NCBI GenBank assembly: GCA_022605955.1
Contig: JAKCOZ010000007.1
Coordinates: 37,612,991-37,676,990, forward strand
Direction of reading: 5' to 3'
DNA from: Rallus limicola
Lineage: Eukaryota > Chordata > Aves > Gruiformes > Rallidae
DNA: 64,000 nt
Below, in pieces: positions 60,562 to 64,000 of the stretch (within the stretch, counting starts at the first letter, position 1; each line of letters starts with the position of its first letter). The position numbers and the translations under genes are program-made. A model generated the notes under the pieces. It did not search any database and was not told the origin of the DNA. It saw only the letters and a program-made list of their open reading frames with translations.

Positions 60562-61535
60562 AGAATCACAGAATCACAGAAAGTTAGGAGTTGGAAGGGA
60601 CCTTGAAAGAACATCTAGTCCAACTCCCCTGATAGACCAGGATCACCTAGACTAAATCACATAGGAATGCATCCAGGCAGGGTTTGAATGTCTCCAGAGA
60701 AGTAGACTCCACAACCTCTCTGAGCAGTCTCTCCCAGTGCTCTGTCACCCTCACAGTGAAAAAGCTCCTCCTTATATTTACATGGAGCTTCCTATGCTCC
60801 AGCTTGCACCTGTTGCCCCTTGTCCTATTGCTGCCATCACTGTGAAGAGCCTGGATCCATCCTCCTGATTCTCACCCTTTATATATTTACAGACATTAAT
60901 AAGGTCACCCCTCAGTCTCCCCTTCTTCAAGCTAAAGATGCCCAGCTCCCTCAGCCTCTCCTCATAAGGAAAGTGTTCCACTCTATTCATCATCTTGGTG
61001 GCCCTGTGCTGGACTCTTTCAAGGAGTTCTATGTCCTTCTTAAACTGAGGGGCCCAGAACTGGACGCAATACTCTAGGTGTGGTCTCACCAGGGCAGAGT
61101 AGAGTGGGAGAAGGACTTCTCTTGACCTACTAACCACACCCCTTCTAATACACCCCTGGATGTCATTGTCCTTCTTAGCCATGAGGGCTCATGGTCATCC
61201 TGCTGTCCATTAGGACCTCCAGGTAACTCTCACCTACACTGCTCTCCAAAAGGCCAGTCCCCAACCTATACTGGTACCTGGGGTTATTCTTCCCTAGATG
61301 CAAGACTCTACACTTGCTCTTGCTAAATCTCATTTAACTTCTCCCCACCCAGCCCTCCAGCCTGTCTAAGTCTTGCTGAATGGCAGCACAGCTCTCACAG
61401 TCATCAGCAAACAGTCATCAGCAAACTTGCTGACTGTACACTCTATTCCCTCATCCAGGTCATAAATACATTGAATAGTACAGGTCCCAGTACCGACCCC
61501 TGAGGGACTCCACTAGATACCGGCCTCCAGCTAGA
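60562..61535 (-). mobile_element. CR1 LINE 3' part (reversed), well preserved
   Basis: It begins AGAATCACAGAATCACAGAA, then AGTTAGGAGTTGGAAGGGAC, TGTCTCCAGAGAAGTAGACT, GGTCACCCCTCAGTCTCCC and GCCCAGAACTGGACGCAATA. It continues with TCATCCAGGTCATAAATACA, CAGGTCCCAGTACCGACCC and CTGAGGGACTCCACTAGATA. About 975 bp are present, covering the 3' UTR and roughly the last third of ORF2. It is the least mutated CR1 in the window. A 14-bp unit is tandemly duplicated at 61398-61425. Confidence 0.96.
60778..61182 (-). pseudogene. CR1 ORF2 C-terminal fragment, open for 134 codons
   Basis: This is an uninterrupted frame in the CR1 copy at 60562-61535. It reads [20 protein letters not shown] at about residues 19-38, then [20 protein letters not shown] and [20 protein letters not shown]. 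This is the region C-terminal to the RT palm in CR1 ORF2. The first Met is internal to ORF2, so this is a truncated remnant and not a standalone gene. Sequence further right keeps CR1 order, but the frame is broken by the 14-bp duplication and stops. Confidence 0.9.
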
Positions 61536-61680
61536 AAAGCAAGAAAATAACTATAACAATGAGGGAAAAGGTCATTAAAGGAGAGGGTCAGGGTTTCCCC
61601 AACTCTGGCAGTGTTCAGAAATTGGTAATTTACCCAGAGGAGAGATCAGTTATAAAGATCAATGACAGATAGTTTCTATG

Positions 61681-61915
61681 ATAGAATCATAGAATCATTT
61701 AGGTTGGAAAAGACCTTTAAGATCACCATGTCCACTGTGTCAAGTTCACTACTAAACTATGTCCATAAGCACCACATCTACACATCTTTTAAATATTTCC
61801 AGGGAAGGTGACTCAACCATTTCCCTGGGCTGCCTGTTCCAATCCTTGATAACAGTTTTGGTGAAGAAATATTTCCTAATATTTAATCTAAATCTGTAAA
61901 TCTAAATCAAACCAT
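61681..61915 (-). mobile_element. CR1 LINE 3' fragment (reversed), different subfamily
   Basis: ATAGAATCATAGAATCATTT, AGGTTGGAAAAGACCTTTAA, GTCCATAAGCACCACATCTA, then CAACCATTTCCCTGGGCTGC and TGGTGAAGAAATATTTCCTA. The 3' octamers read ATTCTATG, not ATTCTGTG, and the UTR resembles the copy at 50554 more than its neighbour at 60562. It is a separate insertion. Confidence 0.93.
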
Positions 61916-61917
61916 TA

Positions 61918-62636
61918 TGTGATTAAAGGCTCATCTCTGCAGGTACAAAGGAGCCCATAGATAGAAAGGAAGTCTAGGGAGCCTCAAAATCAGACACCCT
62001 GTTTCCCTTTTGTCCTTTTCATCACCCTCACAAGAGCTGTTTGGAATATGCAGAAACTAAAAGAGGAACTTAGTCATGCTTCAGAGACAAAGGTCCCGAA
62101 GTGAACTAAATATGTTTTAAACATCTGCAAACTAGATAAAAACTGGATTGCCTATACATGAACTCGCCATAAACCACAATTACTACGTGAAAGATAAAGG
62201 TAGTGGCAGGGGGAACCTTTCTTGAGTACGAGTGCTAATTTACCTAAGAAGTGGAGAAGAGATGGAGCTTATGCAAAATGAGCATATACGACCAAGGCAT
62301 AAAAAGAGCAAGTAATGATCCTGGATAGGGGCATTTCACATCAAACACCCCTGTTGGCAAGATGGACCTGGATCCAGGACTTGTGATATCTCTCTCTCTC
62401 TCTTTATCTCTTTCTCTTCCCTTTTCTCTCTTTATCTTTTCCCTCATAGCTGCTAAGTAACAAAGGCTGCTAAGTAATGCAAAGTTTAACTTGTCTCCCA
62501 TAAAGCCACATAGCTGAAATAGATCTAATTGTGAGGGAGTCAGTGTTAATAGTACGCTTGATCTTTGTGTTCCTATTAAAGTTACCATTTGTGTACAGAA
62601 CTTAAATGTTGTCTCACTTCAATTCCAACAATGGGA
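61918..62636 (+). mobile_element. ERV1-like LTR (sense orientation), boundaries approximate
   Basis: About 720 bp start right after the CR1 at TGTGATTAAAGGCTC. It holds a TATA-like CATAAAAAGAG at about 62299, then GATCCAGGACTTGTGATATC leading into a (TC)n tract. The downstream part reads AACTTGTCTCCCATAAAGCC, AGCTGAAATAGATCTAATTG, CCTATTAAAGTTACC and GTCTCACTTCAATTCC. From memory this order is that of gamma-like (ERV1) avian LTRs. A possible primer-binding site follows at 62639. No target-site duplication can be tested because the provirus is not closed within the window. Confidence 0.6.
62387..62446 (+). repeat. (TC)n-rich pyrimidine tract within the LTR
   Basis: Eight or so TC units, then TTTATC/TTTCTC variants. 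It forms part of the ERV1-like LTR and is not independent. Confidence 0.9.
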
Positions 62637-62638
62637 AT

Positions 62639-62656
62639 TGGTGAATCTGACTCACA
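62639..62656 (+). other. Candidate retroviral primer-binding site (tRNA-His-like), degenerate
   Basis: TGGTG (62639-62643) and TGACTC (62648-62653) occur in the order and nearly the spacing of the primer-binding site complementary to tRNA-His, with one extra base between them. The position just after the LTR end supports it. It is diverged and speculative. Confidence 0.35.
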
Positions 62657-62690
62657 GGTCCCTCCTTCTGGAATAGGATGTGATAGCTCT

Positions 62691-62695
62691 CCAGG
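62691..62695 (+). repeat. Target-site duplication CCAGG, left copy
   Basis: Identical to 63671-63675 and immediately outside the LTR terminus. The duplication extends to CCAGGT if the terminal T is counted. Confidence 0.85.
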
Positions 62696-62864
62696 TGTCC
62701 TGGTTTTGCCCCAGCCGAAAGCTGAGAACCATGCAGCCTCTCTCTATAAGAGGGTGAAAGGGGATAACTGGGGAGGGGGGGGGGGGAAGAGAAAACACAA
62801 AAAAAACCCCAAACCTTGTGGTTTGTGATAAGGATTGTTTACTAGGACAGCAGAAAGAAGGTTA

Positions 62865-62870
62865 TCTAAC
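62865..62870 (+). repeat. Target-site duplication TCTAAC, left copy
   Basis: Identical to 63251-63256 and immediately outside the nested LTR. Confidence 0.92.
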
Positions 62871-63250
62871 TGTGGGAAATGAAGAGCAGTCCTGGGAAAG
62901 AGACACAGTTACGCTTGTTGGAGGGAGAGATAAAGCAGTAAAGCCTGAGATGGAATGTATGGGGTATTGTAGACATGCACATTTGTGTGGTGTTTGGGAG
63001 GGTGGTGACATGCTGTGCTCCGTAATGTTAAGGAAGGTGTAGACAGGAAGAAGCCTGCACAACAGGAGTTCGCCAGGGTGGGACAACCTTTTGTAAAAGA
63101 AAGTTGTGGTTCTTGTGTAACTAAAAAGTACTGAAACCTGACACCAGGCTGCTGCTTCAGCCATTGAGAGGGTATAAAAGTTTGATCAGTCATTATTAAA
63201 GTTGTCTTCGATCCACCAGAACTGGAGTCCATGCCTTTCAAAACACCACA
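62871..63250 (+). mobile_element. Short solo LTR nested in the ERVK-like LTR
   Basis: A 380-bp unit runs from TGTGGGAAATGAAG to AAAACACCACA (TGTG...CACA) and is flanked by exact 6-bp repeats TCTAAC (62865-62870 and 63251-63256). It contains TATAAAAG (63173-63180) and ATTAAA (63195-63200), then GATCCACCAGAACTGGAGTC before the end. This TATA-then-poly(A)-signal order and the CCACCA...ACTGG motif are shared with the nested LTR at 37141, so both are probably from alpharetrovirus-related groups. No internal viral genes are present. Confidence 0.9.
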
Positions 63251-63256
63251 TCTAAC
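63251..63256 (+). repeat. Target-site duplication TCTAAC, right copy
   Basis: Matches 62865-62870. The host LTR continues directly after it. Confidence 0.92.
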
Positions 63257-63670
63257 AACAATAGCACTTTGCAGCAAAATATATAGAACTGGTGATACAC
63301 GATGCAGTTTCTCACCAAACTCAGGCCATACAGTTCAGTGCTGTCTCAAAACCAGACCATCCCCAAAACCTGTGTGCCCTGGAGATGTGCACTCCTCCCC
63401 TCACCACCCCCCTTTATGCTGACCATGACATAGTTAGTATGGAATAACCTCTGGCCAATTTGTGTAACCTATCCTGGCTGTGTCCCCTCCCAGCTCTCTG
63501 GGTGCTGTGTCCCCCTCCCCCTTCTTGTTAGCAGGCCAATGAGAACAACTGCAAAAGTCCTTGACTGCTTGACAACAACTGTGTTATCAGCACTGCTATC
63601 AACCTAGCTCCCAAACATTCCACTGGCTGCTGGAAAGAAAATTAACTCTTTCCTAGCTGAAACTAGGACA

Positions 63671-63675
63671 CCAGG
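63671..63675 (+). repeat. Target-site duplication CCAGG, right copy
   Basis: Matches 62691-62695 and directly follows the LTR terminal CA. Confidence 0.85.
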
Positions 63676-64000
63676 TCATCTCACAAATCAAGGAAGTCAG
63701 TGTCTAGGATATGGGACCCATTATGGGATGCAAGAGAATAGCACTGATATGGCGATGGTCTGGGCAGGCCCCAAGTGAGGCCAGAGAGTCTTCAAGTTGT
63801 TTACTGGAGGGGCCAGGATATCCAAGCCAGCTACTGAGGAGTCCATGAGGTCTAGGGATCAACTGAGGGACCTGTTTGCATGTGTGTGTCTTTCTGTGTG
63901 AGAGTATTTGGAGGCCTATGAGGTTCCAAGGTCCAGACTCTGAGCATACTGAGTGTCTAAAGACTATTACTCATGGGATCCACAGCAAGCTGTTCTGTGT

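Larger units (their letters stand above)
62696..63670 (-). mobile_element. ERVK-like solo LTR (reversed) containing another LTR
   Basis: The left end is TGTCCTGGTTTTGCCCCAGC and the right end is TCCTAGCTGAAACTAGGACA, i.e. the LTR opens TGTCCTAGTTTCAGC on the minus strand. Typical blocks on the right side are GGGTGCTGTGTCCCCCTCC, CAGGCCAATGAGAACAACTG and AAAATTAACTCTTTCC. CCAGG (62691-62695; 63671-63675) flanks both ends as a target-site duplication, or 6 bp as CCAGGT if the first T is shared. Without the nested element the LTR is about 590 bp. A G-run of 13 lies near 62775. Confidence 0.92.
62657..64000 (+). mobile_element. Probable 5' leader of an ERV1-like provirus, running off the window
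   Basis: After the candidate primer-binding site, GC-richer sequence continues to 62695, is interrupted by the LTR nest (62696-63675), and resumes at 63676 to the window end. Blocks such as GGGATGCAAGAGAATAGCAC and GTCTGGGCAGGCCCCAAGTG resemble avian ERV leader sequence by recall. No gag start or coding frame is seen, so this is an inference from position and composition. Confidence 0.4.

Noticed and set aside
1..64000. CRISPR arrays, operons, bacterial promoters or phage modules
   Set aside because: No evenly spaced direct repeats with unique spacers, no dense coding and no ribosome-binding sites. The repeat content is avian.

Overview
The window looks like a gene-poor, AT-rich intergenic stretch of a bird genome. 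The main evidence is the repeat content. About fifteen copies of the avian LINE CR1 are present, and several end in the diagnostic tandem octamer ATTCTGTG (or begin with CAGAATCACAGAATCACA when reversed). Around them lie solo LTRs and LTR fragments of several endogenous retrovirus groups. The LTR whose 5' end reads TGTCCTGGTTTCAGCTGG is, from general knowledge, abundant in non-galliform (neoavian) birds, so that group is more likely than chicken. I could not run a RepeatMasker or BLAST search, so family names are recognition calls.

No host protein-coding gene, tRNA, rRNA or recognisable ncRNA could be supported. The open frames of 60-230 codons are explained by CR1 reverse-transcriptase remnants, LTRs, a purine pentanucleotide repeat, or chance. 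The only credible coding remnants are broken CR1 ORF2 pieces (6.1-7.5 kb +, 37.8-38.85 kb -, 60.8-61.2 kb - and fragments) and one broken retroviral integrase fragment (4.8-5.1 kb, minus strand).

Layout. 0-6 kb: unique AT-rich DNA, an LTR fragment, an unidentified GC-richer island (2.23-2.95 kb) with a perfect 14-bp hairpin, and the integrase remnant. 6.06-7.76 kb: a 5'-truncated CR1 with reverse-transcriptase remnants. 7.8-20.9 kb: mostly unique DNA with T/A-rich simple repeats and one LTR fragment. 20.9-24.7 kb: two same-strand solo LTRs of one family plus a third LTR end. 26.2-27.4 kb: an LTR fragment and two CR1 copies. 32.2-32.7 kb: CR1 inside CR1. 36.5-38.85 kb: an LTR carrying a nested short LTR, then an old CR1. 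39.9-40.8 kb and 45.9-47.3 kb: two LTRs each split by a CR1. 50.5-51.2 kb: CR1. 51.6-51.8 kb: a 243-bp (GGGAA)n array. 54-61.9 kb: further CR1 copies. 61.9-64.0 kb: a three-level nest of retroviral LTRs that runs to the window end.

The most informative content is this insertion stratigraphy. Two short LTRs with alpharetrovirus-like layout sit inside other LTRs with intact 6-bp target-site duplications (GGGCTG at 37.1-37.4 kb; TCTAAC at 62.9-63.25 kb), and CR1 copies split LTRs or other CR1s. The relative ages of several families can therefore be read from the sequence. I see no convincing evidence of a previously undescribed functional system.
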